Shown: positions 9,339-16,841 of the stretch, piece by piece
Numbering within the stretch: position 1 is the stretch's first letter
How the letters are laid out: every line of letters starts with the position of its first letter
DNA from: Streptomyces sp. NBC_01317
GTDB taxonomy: Bacteria > Actinomycetota > Actinomycetes > Streptomycetales > Streptomycetaceae
Length of the DNA stretch: 64,000 bases
Direction: 5' to 3'
Assembly: GCF_035961655.1 (NCBI RefSeq)
Contig: NZ_CP108393.1
Location: 2,835,501-2,899,500, forward strand
Program-made: the position numbers and the translations under genes
Notes under the pieces: generated by a model
Told to the model about the DNA's origin: nothing
The model's database searches: none
What the model saw: only the letters and a program-made list of their open reading frames with translations

Positions 9339-10778
9339 GTGAGTGACTCTCCATTCGGATTCGGCCTTCCGCCGGAGGAGCCGGAGGACGGCGACGGCAA
9401 GAAGAAGGACCCCGCCGGAGGTGGTCAGGGTGCCGGTGGTCCCGGCAATCCCTTCGGGAATTTCGGGTTCGGCCTGCCGGGCGGCGCGGGCGGCGGAGAC
9501 AATCCGTTCGCCGCGATGTTCGGTTCTCTGAACCCGAACGACCTGGGCGCGGCCTTCCAGCAGCTCGGCCAGATGCTCAGCTACGAGGGCGGTCCCGTGA
9601 ACTGGGACATGGCCAAGCAGATCGCGCGCCAGACGGTCGCGCAGGGCACCTCCGACGGGACGAAGGACGCGAGCGTCGGCCCCACCGACCGCTCGGCGGT
9701 CACCGAGGCGGTGCGGCTGGCCGACCTGTGGCTCGACGGCGTGACGTCCCTGCCCTCCGGGGCCCACACGGCCGTGGCCTGGAGCCGCGCGGAGTGGGTC
9801 GAGGCGACGCTGCCCGCGTGGCAGCAGCTCGTGGACCCGGTCGCGGAGCGGGTGGGCGCCGCCATGGGCGATGTGCTGCCCGAGGAGATGCGTGACGTGG
9901 CGGGCCCGCTGATCGGCATGATGCGCTCCATGGGAGGCGCCATGTTCGGCCAGCAGATCGGGCAGGCCGTGGGCGTGCTCGCGGGCGAGGTCGTCGGCTC
10001 GACGGACATCGGGCTGCCGCTGGCCCCGGCGGGCAAGGCGGCGCTGCTGCCGCTGAACATCGAGGCGTTCACCAAGGACCTGGGCGTCCCCAAGGACGAG
10101 GTCCGGCTGTATCTGGCCCTGCGCGAGGCCGCTCACCAGCGGCTCTTCACCCATGTGCCGTGGCTGCGGTCGCATCTGTTCGGCGCGGTCGAGGCGTACG
10201 CACGCGGGATCAAGGTCGACACCAGCAAGCTGGAGGACGTGGTCGGCCAGTTCGACCCGGCCAATCCGGAGGAGCTCCAGGAGGCGCTCCAGTCCGGCAT
10301 GTTCCAGCCGGAGGACACGCCCGAGCAGAAGGCGGCCCTGGCCCGTCTGGAGACGGCTCTGGCGCTGGTGGAGGGCTGGGTCGACGCGGTGGTGCACGAG
10401 GCCGCGAAGGACCGGCTCTCGGCGTCCGACGCGCTGCGCGAGACGCTGCGCAGGCGGCGTGCCTCGGGCGGTCCCGCCGAGCAGACCTTCGCCACACTCA
10501 TCGGACTCCAGCTGCGCCCGCGCAGGCTGCGGGACGCCGCCCGGCTGTGGGCGTCGCTCACGGACGCGCGGGGGGCCGACGGCCGGGACGCGCTGTGGGA
10601 GCACCCGGACAACCTGCCGACGGCGTCGGACCTGGACGATCCCGACGGTTTTGTCCACCACGAGCAGCTGGACTTCTCGGAGCTGGACAAGATGCTCGGC
10701 GAGGCGGCGGGCGGCAAGCCGGATCTGAAGAAGCACGACGCGGACGAGCCTGACGACGAGGACAACACCGACAAGTGA
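9339..10778 (+). CDS. DUF2342 / TIGR03624-type putative hydrolase (often called zinc-dependent metalloprotease)
   Basis: 479 residues from GTG 9339, with GAGGAA upstream. A Gly/Pro/Phe-rich N-terminus (about residues 1-65) precedes a helical domain with LADLWLDGVT, GQQIGQAVGVLAGEVVG and LREAAHQRLFTHVPWLRSHL, hallmarks of the actinobacterial DUF2342 family. The usual HExxH zinc motif is not obvious in this copy, so the metalloprotease label is inherited from the family rather than seen. The acidic C-terminus ends in a GTGA overlap with the NUDIX gene, indicating translational coupling. It is divergent from the epimerase across a 275-bp promoter region (9064-9338). Confidence 0.85.
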   Translation: MSDSPFGFGLPPEEPEDGDGKKKDPAGGGQGAGGPGNPFGNFGFGLPGGAGGGDNPFAAMFGSLNPNDLGAAFQQLGQMLSYEGGPVNWDMAKQIARQTVAQGTSDGTKDASVGPTDRSAVTEAVRLADLWLDGVTSLPSGAHTAVAWSRAEWVEATLPAWQQLVDPVAERVGAAMGDVLPEEMRDVAGPLIGMMRSMGGAMFGQQIGQAVGVLAGEVVGSTDIGLPLAPAGKAALLPLNIEAFTKDLGVPKDEVRLYLALREAAHQRLFTHVPWLRSHLFGAVEAYARGIKVDTSKLEDVVGQFDPANPEELQEALQSGMFQPEDTPEQKAALARLETALALVEGWVDAVVHEAAKDRLSASDALRETLRRRRASGGPAEQTFATLIGLQLRPRRLRDAARLWASLTDARGADGRDALWEHPDNLPTASDLDDPDGFVHHEQLDFSELDKMLGEAAGGKPDLKKHDADEPDDEDNTDK

Positions 10779-11335
10779 GCCTGCACGACGACGCTGTTCT
10801 CGTACTGAAAAAATACGACTCCCAGGAGGGCCAGGACTCCCACGGCGGCCAGCAGGAGTTGCGGGGGCTCTACCTGGATCATCTGGCGGCTCATCCCGAC
10901 GGGATGTGGAAGGCCTGCGAGGCCGGGCACGTGACGGCCAGCGCGCTGGTGATCGACCCGGAGCGGGGCAAGGTGCTGCTCACCCTGCACCGGAAGCTGA
11001 ACATGTGGCTCCAGATGGGTGGCCACTGCGAGCCCGTGGATCACACGCTGGCGGGGGCGGCGCTCCGGGAGGCCACGGAGGAGTCCGGGATCCCGGATCT
11101 GACGCTGCTGCCCGGGGGACCCGTACAGCTGGACCGGCACCCGATTCCGGCGCCCTGCACCTGGCATCTCGACGTCCAGTACGCGGCGCTGGCGCCGGCC
11201 GGGGCGCTGGAGCGGATCAGCGACGAGTCGCTGGACCTGCGCTGGTTCGGCTTCGAGGAGGCCGCGAAGGTCGCGGACGGCTCGGTGCTGAGGCTGATCG
11301 AGCGGACGAGAGCGGCGCTCGGGGCACGGTCGTAG
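10775..11335 (+). CDS. NUDIX hydrolase
   Basis: 186 residues from GTG 10775, overlapping the upstream stop by 4 bases. The NUDIX box is clear in the middle of the protein: GHCEPVDHTLAGAALREATEESG, which matches Gx5Ex7REuxEExGu with the metal-binding glutamates intact. It follows a strand GKVLLTLHRKLNMWLQMG. Such enzymes hydrolyse nucleoside diphosphates linked to another group. The substrate cannot be read from the sequence. It is coupled to the DUF2342 gene, which suggests a shared pathway, and is followed directly by a strong terminator. Confidence 0.92.
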   Translation: MSLHDDAVLVLKKYDSQEGQDSHGGQQELRGLYLDHLAAHPDGMWKACEAGHVTASALVIDPERGKVLLTLHRKLNMWLQMGGHCEPVDHTLAGAALREATEESGIPDLTLLPGGPVQLDRHPIPAPCTWHLDVQYAALAPAGALERISDESLDLRWFGFEEAAKVADGSVLRLIERTRAALGARS

Positions 11336-11377
11336 ACGGAAGGGGGCGTCCTCCTACAGAGGACGCCCCCTTCCGTC
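11335..11377 (+). terminator. Rho-independent-type terminator after the NUDIX gene
   Basis: A 19-bp perfect stem (11335-11353 with 11359-11377) and a 5-base loop begin at the last base of the NUDIX stop codon. There is no long U-tract. Confidence 0.85.
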
Positions 11378-11398
11378 TGTCACACCACAGCTCAGCCT

Positions 11399-11578
11399 CT
11401 AGGGCGTGTCCGCGAAGTGGGGTCGTTCGCCCGAAGGGCGGGGCTCGCGGCGTCTGGTGCGTGCGATCGCAAGGCGGAGGACCGAGCGTGTACTGGATGT
11501 ACTCGCTCGGTCCGACAACGCCGCGAGCGCGCGTGCCAGACGCCGCGAGCCAGACGCCACTTTGCGGACACGCCCTAG
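11399..11578. mobile_element. MITE-like palindromic element with CTAG ends
   Basis: A 180-bp element bounded by 22-bp terminal inverted repeats (11399-11420 and 11557-11578) that match at 21 of 22 positions and begin and end in CTAG. Two nested inverted repeats lie inside: a perfect 14-bp pair (11444-11457 / 11536-11549) and a 10-bp pair (11479-11488 / 11504-11513). The whole could fold into one long hairpin. It encodes no transposase. Its right CTAG forms the TAG stop of the AIM24 gene. A shortened copy lies at 7903-7954. The MITE call is an inference from structure and duplication. Confidence 0.7.
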
Positions 11579-12333
11579 CGGCTCCAGGCGTTGCCCTGGT
11601 TCTGGGCGTGGGCGCCCTGGGCGCCGACGCCGAACTGCGCGGCGATGCCCTGGCCGATCCCCGCGTTCTGCGGCGGCATGACCTCGCTGGGCTGGACCAG
11701 CGCGAACCCCTGTCCCAGGAAGCTCAGCTCCCAGCCCTCGCCGGTGTTGCCGCGCCGCCGCGTGACACCCGAGGAATGGGTCTGCGCCTGCATCTGGACC
11801 CGCAGCGACGTCGACCAGGCGACCACCGCGTCGGCGTCCGCGTTGACGTACTTGTCCGGCGTGACCTGCAACATCAGCGGCTGGCCCGAGGTCATCAGCG
11901 CGACCTTGCCCCGCCCCGAGATGTTCAGCTGGTACTTGCCGGAGCCGGAGATGCCGTACTGGCTGTCCACCGCGATGACCTCGGTGTTCAGCGAGGAGTC
12001 GAGCGCCAGGACGTAGGAGCTGTCGACGGTCATGCCCTCGCGGTCGACGTCCACGACGTGGATGTACTGCGCGAGGTTGGCGAGATAGACCGTGCCCAGC
12101 CCGGAGCAGCGCATGAGGTCGAGGCCCTCGCCCGTACGCGCCCTGGCGCGGCGCTGGCTGCTCGACTGGTACTCACCGTCGAAGTCCATCAGCCCCTGGT
12201 ACGCCACCATCGCGCCCTTGCGGGCGAGGACGTCGTCCTGGCCGGTCAGGGCGACCCGCAGCAGCTGCGGGTTCTGGACGACGTAGCGGTCCTGGGACTG
12301 CTGTTCCGTATATGCGAAAAGCGGACTCTGCAT
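11575..12333 (-). CDS. AIM24 family protein (third gene of TerD-AIM24 operon)
   Basis: 252 residues starting at ATG 12333 (MQSPLFAYTEQQSQDRY). The AIM24 domain (named after a yeast mitochondrial protein; a beta-rich fold resembling TRAP-type proteins) spans almost the whole length. It has LLRVALTGQDDVLARKGAMVAYQG, MRCSGLGTVYLANLAQYIHVVDV and the C-terminal LSFLGQGFALVQPSEV. The role of bacterial AIM24 proteins is unclear. It follows the second AIM24 gene by 16 bases and is surely co-transcribed. Its stop lies within the end of the MITE-like element. Confidence 0.88.
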   Translation of the reverse strand: MQSPLFAYTEQQSQDRYVVQNPQLLRVALTGQDDVLARKGAMVAYQGLMDFDGEYQSSSQRRARARTGEGLDLMRCSGLGTVYLANLAQYIHVVDVDREGMTVDSSYVLALDSSLNTEVIAVDSQYGISGSGKYQLNISGRGKVALMTSGQPLMLQVTPDKYVNADADAVVAWSTSLRVQMQAQTHSSGVTRRRGNTGEGWELSFLGQGFALVQPSEVMPPQNAGIGQGIAAQFGVGAQGAHAQNQGNAWSR

Positions 12334-12349
12334 GGTTCCCTGCTCCCCC

Positions 12350-13030
12350 TCAGCCCCGGATCCGCAGGCGGTCGGTGCTGTCCTCACTCGGCTGTACGAC
12401 CACGATTCCCTGGCCCGAGAAGGCCATCTGGTAGGCCTCCCCGCTGCCCCTGCCGACCAGGGCGGAGGCCTTGAAGCTGCGCTTGCCCTTCACCTTGAGC
12501 CCCGGTGACCAGGCGACGAGCGCGTCCGGGTCGACGTACGTCTCGTCCTCGCCCCGGCCGCAGTCGACCACGATCGGGGTGCCGCGCGAGGTCAGGGCGA
12601 CCCAGCCGGTCCCGGAGATCTCCACGTTCCACAGGCCCTGGCCGGCGAACTTGGCCATGCCCTTGACCTTCTCGACGCCCCACTGGAGGTGGGCGTCGAA
12701 GGCGAGGAGGTTGCTGCCGTTGACCGAGAGCGCGTCGTTGTTGAGGTTGATCACGACGACGTCCGCGCCGTAGTCGGCGAGGTAGAGCAGGCCGTCACCG
12801 GCGCACTTCATGATCGGCGCGCCTTCGCCCGTCACCCACTGGGAGGCGACCTGGCGGAGGGCGGGCGGGTTGGGCTCGTACTGGATGAAGCCCTCGTAGG
12901 CGATCATCGAGCCGGTACGGGCGAAGAGGTCCTGTCCCGAGGCCATCGCGACCTTGAGCATGGCGCGGCCGTGGTTCTCCATCCGGGCCGCGATGGGGGT
13001 CGGGGCGTAGCCCGCGAGCTGCTGGTTCAT
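12350..13030 (-). CDS. AIM24 family protein (second gene of operon)
   Basis: 226 residues, a single AIM24 domain with no extra extension. Landmarks: AMLKVAMASGQDLFARTGSMIAYEGFI, MKCAGDGLLYLADYGADVVVINL, ALTSRGTPIVVDCG and the C-terminal MAFSGQGIVVVQPSED. It is paralogous to both neighbours, sharing the pattern D-x-L-A-R-x-G-x-M near the N-terminus and G-Q/N-x-V-V-V-Q-P at the end. It lies 13 bases after the TerD-AIM24 fusion gene. Cytosolic; no signal peptide. Function unknown. Confidence 0.88.
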   Translation of the reverse strand: MNQQLAGYAPTPIAARMENHGRAMLKVAMASGQDLFARTGSMIAYEGFIQYEPNPPALRQVASQWVTGEGAPIMKCAGDGLLYLADYGADVVVINLNNDALSVNGSNLLAFDAHLQWGVEKVKGMAKFAGQGLWNVEISGTGWVALTSRGTPIVVDCGRGEDETYVDPDALVAWSPGLKVKGKRSFKASALVGRGSGEAYQMAFSGQGIVVVQPSEDSTDRLRIRG

Positions 13031-13043
13031 AGTCCGGGCTCCC

Positions 13044-14657
13044 TCAGACCTCGTACGGCTGGACGACGACGAAATTGCCGGGGGCGCCCCGGAACTGGAG
13101 GTTCACGGTCTCCCCGCTGTGGCCCGGGTACGCGTTGCGGCGCAGCCTGACCTGGCTGGAGATGATCACCTGGGAGGCGGACGACCAGGCGACGACGGCG
13201 TTGCAGTCGGCGAAGGTCGTCGGCGTGACGGGCAGGACCACCGGGGTGCCGTGCGTCTTGACGACGACGGTGCCCGTGCCCTGGAACTGCATGGTGAACA
13301 GCGCGCCGCCGGGGATGCCGTGGCCCTCGATGCGGCGGACCTCGTACTGGAGGCCCTCGTCGAAGGCGAGCACGTTCTCCGCGGAGACGCAGATGCCGTC
13401 GCCCTGGAGTTCGATGGGGTGGAGGTGCGCGGCGTCCTCGGCGAGGAACACCTGGCCCCGGCCCGAGCAGCGCATCAGCTGCATCTCCTGGCCGGTCGCG
13501 TTGCCGACGATGCGGCCCGCGAAGCCCGCGCCCTTGTGGCCGAACTCGACCTTGCCCTGGTACATGACCATGCTGCCCTGGCGGGCGAGGACCGGCGTAC
13601 CGCCCATGGCCAGGTCGACCCGCATGAGCTGGCCGTTCTGCGGGGTCCAGCGCTGGCCGGTGGGCAGTTCCTTGTACGGCTGGAGCGCGGCTGTCAGGCC
13701 GGCGCCGCCCTGGGGGACGCCTTGCGGGACACCCTGGGGAAGGCCCTGGGGCGCGCCGGGCGGCGGGAATTGGCCCGGGATCTGACCGGTGACCTGGCCC
13801 GGCACCTGGCCGAACTGCGGCGGCTGGGGCGGCTGTCCGTACGGGGACGGCGCCAGCGGCGGGGGTACGGTGCCGCCCGGCGGGGACATCGGCGCCATCA
13901 GCGTCGGGGCCGCGTGTACGGGCGGCGGGGCCGGCGCGGGGGCGGGAGGTCCGGCCGGGGCGCCGAACGAGGGCGCGGGCGGCGGGGCCTGGGGCGCCGG
14001 GGCCGCGGGCGCTGCCGGCGGTGCGCCGAAGGACGGTGCGGGGGCGCCGCCCGGCGGGGGTGCGAACGCGGGCGGGGCGAACGACGGCGCGGCGCCGCCG
14101 GCCTGCGGCTCCGGCGCGGCGGGCTCCTCCTCGGCGACCTCGCCGCCGAAGTTCTTGAGCAGCGCGTCCAGTCCGCCGTCGAAGCCCTGCCCGACGGCGG
14201 CGAAGCGCCACACGTCCTTGAGATAGAAGTCGCCGAGCATCACGGCGCGTTCGGTGGTGAACTCCGAGCCGTTGAACGCGTACCGGACCACTTCCTCACC
14301 GCCCGCGACGATGCGGATGTATCCCGGGGCGACCTGGGACATCTGTCCGGCGCCGTCGATCGTGGCGGTGAACGAGAGCTTGTGGATGCTCGCCGGGATC
14401 CGGTCGAGCGTCACGCGGAACGACTCGGTGTCGCCCGCCTGCGCGCCCAGCAACTGGACTGATTCCTCTGGGGACTTCGGCTGGTTGAAGAAGATGAAGT
14501 AGCGGTCGTCCGAAAGCTGTTCGTCGGCGTCGAGGCCGAAACAGCTGATGTCGAAGCTCAGTCCGGGAGCGGTGATCTGCACGCCTACGTACAGATCCGT
14601 CCCCGGAGTGAGATCACTGATCTTGGCCTTGTGCCCGCGTTGGAATTCCCTCGCCAT
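13044..14657 (-). CDS. TerD-AIM24 fusion protein
   Basis: 537 residues with three parts. Residues 1-175 form a TerD domain (LTPGTDLYVGVQI, ADEQLSDDRYFIFFNQPKSPEESVQL, YIRIVAGGEEVVRYAF), the calcium-binding domain of tellurite-resistance proteins. Residues about 180-320 are an Ala/Pro/Gly-rich linker. Residues about 325-537 are an AIM24 domain (MRVDLAMGGTPVLARQGSMVMYQG ... FRGAPGNFVVVQPYEV). TerD proteins are linked to stress responses at the cell surface or membrane; the AIM24 partner has no settled role. It heads a three-gene operon in which every protein contains AIM24, suggesting they assemble together. Confidence 0.9.
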   Translation of the reverse strand: MAREFQRGHKAKISDLTPGTDLYVGVQITAPGLSFDISCFGLDADEQLSDDRYFIFFNQPKSPEESVQLLGAQAGDTESFRVTLDRIPASIHKLSFTATIDGAGQMSQVAPGYIRIVAGGEEVVRYAFNGSEFTTERAVMLGDFYLKDVWRFAAVGQGFDGGLDALLKNFGGEVAEEEPAAPEPQAGGAAPSFAPPAFAPPPGGAPAPSFGAPPAAPAAPAPQAPPPAPSFGAPAGPPAPAPAPPPVHAAPTLMAPMSPPGGTVPPPLAPSPYGQPPQPPQFGQVPGQVTGQIPGQFPPPGAPQGLPQGVPQGVPQGGAGLTAALQPYKELPTGQRWTPQNGQLMRVDLAMGGTPVLARQGSMVMYQGKVEFGHKGAGFAGRIVGNATGQEMQLMRCSGRGQVFLAEDAAHLHPIELQGDGICVSAENVLAFDEGLQYEVRRIEGHGIPGGALFTMQFQGTGTVVVKTHGTPVVLPVTPTTFADCNAVVAWSSASQVIISSQVRLRRNAYPGHSGETVNLQFRGAPGNFVVVQPYEV

Positions 14658-14775
14658 GCGTAACGACCGTCCCCCATCCCGAATGAAATACGTCGCGCCA
14701 GGCTAACGGCTGTGTCCGACATTGGACCGAGCCGGTACGCATTCGGTACAGGATCGGGCAGAGACGCGGATCAAG

Positions 14776-14877
14776 GCTGATCGGCCGTCCCAGCTGATCG
14801 GCCGTCCCGGCTGATCGGCCGTCCCGGCTGATCGGCCTTCTCAGCTGATCAGTCGCCTCAGCCGACCGGTCGCCCGA
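14776..14877. repeat. 17-bp tandem repeat array
   Basis: Six head-to-tail units of GCTGATCGGCCGTCCCG, the first three nearly identical and the last three increasingly diverged, occupy the space between the metallopeptidase stop and the TerD-AIM24 promoter. Each unit contains TGATCGGCC. It is either a minisatellite or a cluster of protein-binding sites; nothing decides between them. The rest of 14658-14884 shows no gene. Confidence 0.85.
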
Positions 14878-14884
14878 AGGGGGA

Positions 14885-15439
14885 TCAGTCGTCGCGGGTC
14901 GACGGCGAATGGGGCAGCCGGTCCGCCGCCACGACGCCTTCCAGATAGCCGCGGGCGCGTTCGGTACGGGGGTAGGCCTCCAGCAGCCGCCAGAAGCGCG
15001 GCCCGTGGCCCGGGACCAGCAGGTGCGCCAGTTCATGGACGAGGACGTAGTCGACGACGTACTCCGGCATGCCCTGGAGCCGGTGCGAGAGCCGGATGCT
15101 GCCCTCGGCGGGGGTGCACGAGCCCCAGCGGGTGTTCTGGTTGGTCACCCAGCGGACCGAGACCGGCCGGGCACGGCCGTCGAAATACTGGGCGGACAGC
15201 CGCTCGGCCCGCTCGATCAGGGCCTCGTCGCCGATGACCCTCTTGCTCTCCTGGGCGGCGAGCTTGTCGAGCATCACCGTCACCCAGCGCCGCTCCTCCG
15301 CCTCCGACATGCGGGCGGGAATGAGCACGATCGTCCGGTCGCCTTCGCGGTACGCCGAGACGGTCCGGCTCCGGCGGGCGCTCCGGCGCACCTCGACGGC
15401 GCTCGTCGCCGTGAGGCGGGATGAGGGATCGGCGGACAC
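14885..15439 (-). CDS. YgjP-like (DUF45/M48-type) metallopeptidase
   Basis: 184 residues. The zinc site HELAH lies at 135-139 in YVLVHELAHLLVPGHGPRFW, with the third ligand expected downstream in the HGxxF segment. It is preceded by the family signature RWGSCTPAEGSIRLSHRL. This is the YgjP/WLM-like metal-dependent hydrolase layout at normal length, with no signal peptide, so it is cytosolic. Natural substrates are unknown. The gene stands alone, divergent from the ThiF-like gene, with a 219-bp non-coding stretch (15440-15658) between them. Confidence 0.9.
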   Translation of the reverse strand: MSADPSSRLTATSAVEVRRSARRSRTVSAYREGDRTIVLIPARMSEAEERRWVTVMLDKLAAQESKRVIGDEALIERAERLSAQYFDGRARPVSVRWVTNQNTRWGSCTPAEGSIRLSHRLQGMPEYVVDYVLVHELAHLLVPGHGPRFWRLLEAYPRTERARGYLEGVVAADRLPHSPSTRDD

Positions 15440-15658
15440 GCCACGACGTTACCCGCTGTGTGTGCGGGAAGTCCCGCCTCCCGGTCGGTCCTTTCTTGAT
15501 CCACCGAGTGGCGTCCACCATTTGAACGCTGATATCCCACGCCTGTGGATAACTTTTCACGCCGGGAAGCGGTTCCTTGCATTCTGGAAACGGTGAACGA
15601 GCCGGAAACAGGCCGGGGGCGGAGTTCGGGGAGCCGGAAAGGAACGGGGGACGGCGAG

Positions 15659-16807
15659 ATGCATCCAAGGGTGAAGCCCGCGCTGCGGCGGGCCTGGCGG
15701 GAGCGGCAGACGGTCCAGTTCGGGGTGACCCCGGCGCACGCGGTGCTGGTGGGGCCGGTCGACACCGCGACGGGGAGCTTCCTGGAGCTGCTGGACGGGA
15801 CGCGGGGGCTGCCGCTGCTGCGGGAGGAGGCGCGGGCGATGGGGCTGCCGGACGGCCGGGCCGACGCCCTGGTGGAGCGGCTGGCCGCGGCGGGGGTGCT
15901 AGACGACCCGGCGGGGGGTGGGGCGGCGGCGGACGCGCTGCGCGAGCGGGCGGCGGTGGTCGAGCGGCTGCGGCCCGACCTGGCGTCGCTCTCCGTCATC
16001 CACCGGGAGCCGGGGGCGGGGATGGCGCGGCTGGCGGCGCGGCGGGCGCTGCGGGTCCAGGTCCGGGGCGCCGGGCGGGTCGGGGCGGCCGTGGCGGGAG
16101 TGCTCGCGGCGGCCGGGGTGGGGCGGGTCGACGTGCTGGACGGCGGGTTCACCCAGGAGGCCGATGTGGCGCCGGGCGGGCTGCCGTACGGCTCCGTGGG
16201 GGAACGGAGGGACACGGCGGCCCGGCAGCTGGTGCGTCGGTCGGCGCCGGGGCGGGCGCCGAGGGAGGCGGAGCGGGCACGGTGGTCGGCCGGCGGGGAG
16301 CCGCCGCTGGCCCTGGTGGTCGTGGCCCCGCGCGACGGCCTGGCGGTCCACGCGCCCGATCCGGTGGTGGCGGAGACGTGGATGTCCTCGCGGACCCCGC
16401 ATCTGTACGCGGGCGTGATCGAGGCCACCGGGGTGGTGGGCCCGCTGGTGCTGCCGGGCGGCTCGGCGTGCGCGGGCTGCCTGGCCCTGGAGCGGGCGGA
16501 CCGGGACCCGGGATGGCCCCGGCTGCTGGCCCAGTGGCGGTCCGGGCGGGGGGCCACGGGGGCGCAGGCCTGCGACGTCGGACTGGCCGCGACGGTGGCC
16601 GGGCTGGCGGCGGCGCACGCCCTGTCGTTCCTGGATGGTGAACTCCCGGCCACGACGGGTGCACGATGGGAGGTGTCACTTCCCCAGCTCGACTGGCGGT
16701 CGCGCCGGACGGCACCCCATCCGGAGTGCCCCTGCGGGGCGGCCGGGAGACGCGAGGGGGAGCGCCTGGCGGAGGCCTTGCCACAGCACGACACAATGAC
16801 GGGGTAA
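15659..16807 (+). CDS. ThiF/E1-like adenylyltransferase-fold protein
   Basis: 382 residues from ATG 15659, chosen for GGGGGA 8 bases upstream; GTG 15595 is possible. The N-terminal 130 residues resemble the peptide-binding domain found in azole-peptide (TOMM) cyclisation proteins. A Rossmann stretch (VQVRGAGRVGAAVAGVLAAAGVGRVDVLDGG) marks the ThiF fold. A CAGC pair and a later CPC pair are likely zinc ligands. It lacks the obvious E1 arginine/catalytic cysteine pattern, so activity is unsure. No precursor peptide or cyclodehydratase partner is adjacent. The UbiB kinase gene follows after 34 bases. Confidence 0.75.
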   Translation: MHPRVKPALRRAWRERQTVQFGVTPAHAVLVGPVDTATGSFLELLDGTRGLPLLREEARAMGLPDGRADALVERLAAAGVLDDPAGGGAAADALRERAAVVERLRPDLASLSVIHREPGAGMARLAARRALRVQVRGAGRVGAAVAGVLAAAGVGRVDVLDGGFTQEADVAPGGLPYGSVGERRDTAARQLVRRSAPGRAPREAERARWSAGGEPPLALVVVAPRDGLAVHAPDPVVAETWMSSRTPHLYAGVIEATGVVGPLVLPGGSACAGCLALERADRDPGWPRLLAQWRSGRGATGAQACDVGLAATVAGLAAAHALSFLDGELPATTGARWEVSLPQLDWRSRRTAPHPECPCGAAGRREGERLAEALPQHDTMTG

Positions 16808-16841
16808 CCGCCGTACGCGGCATGGCTGTCTGGAGGGCTTG

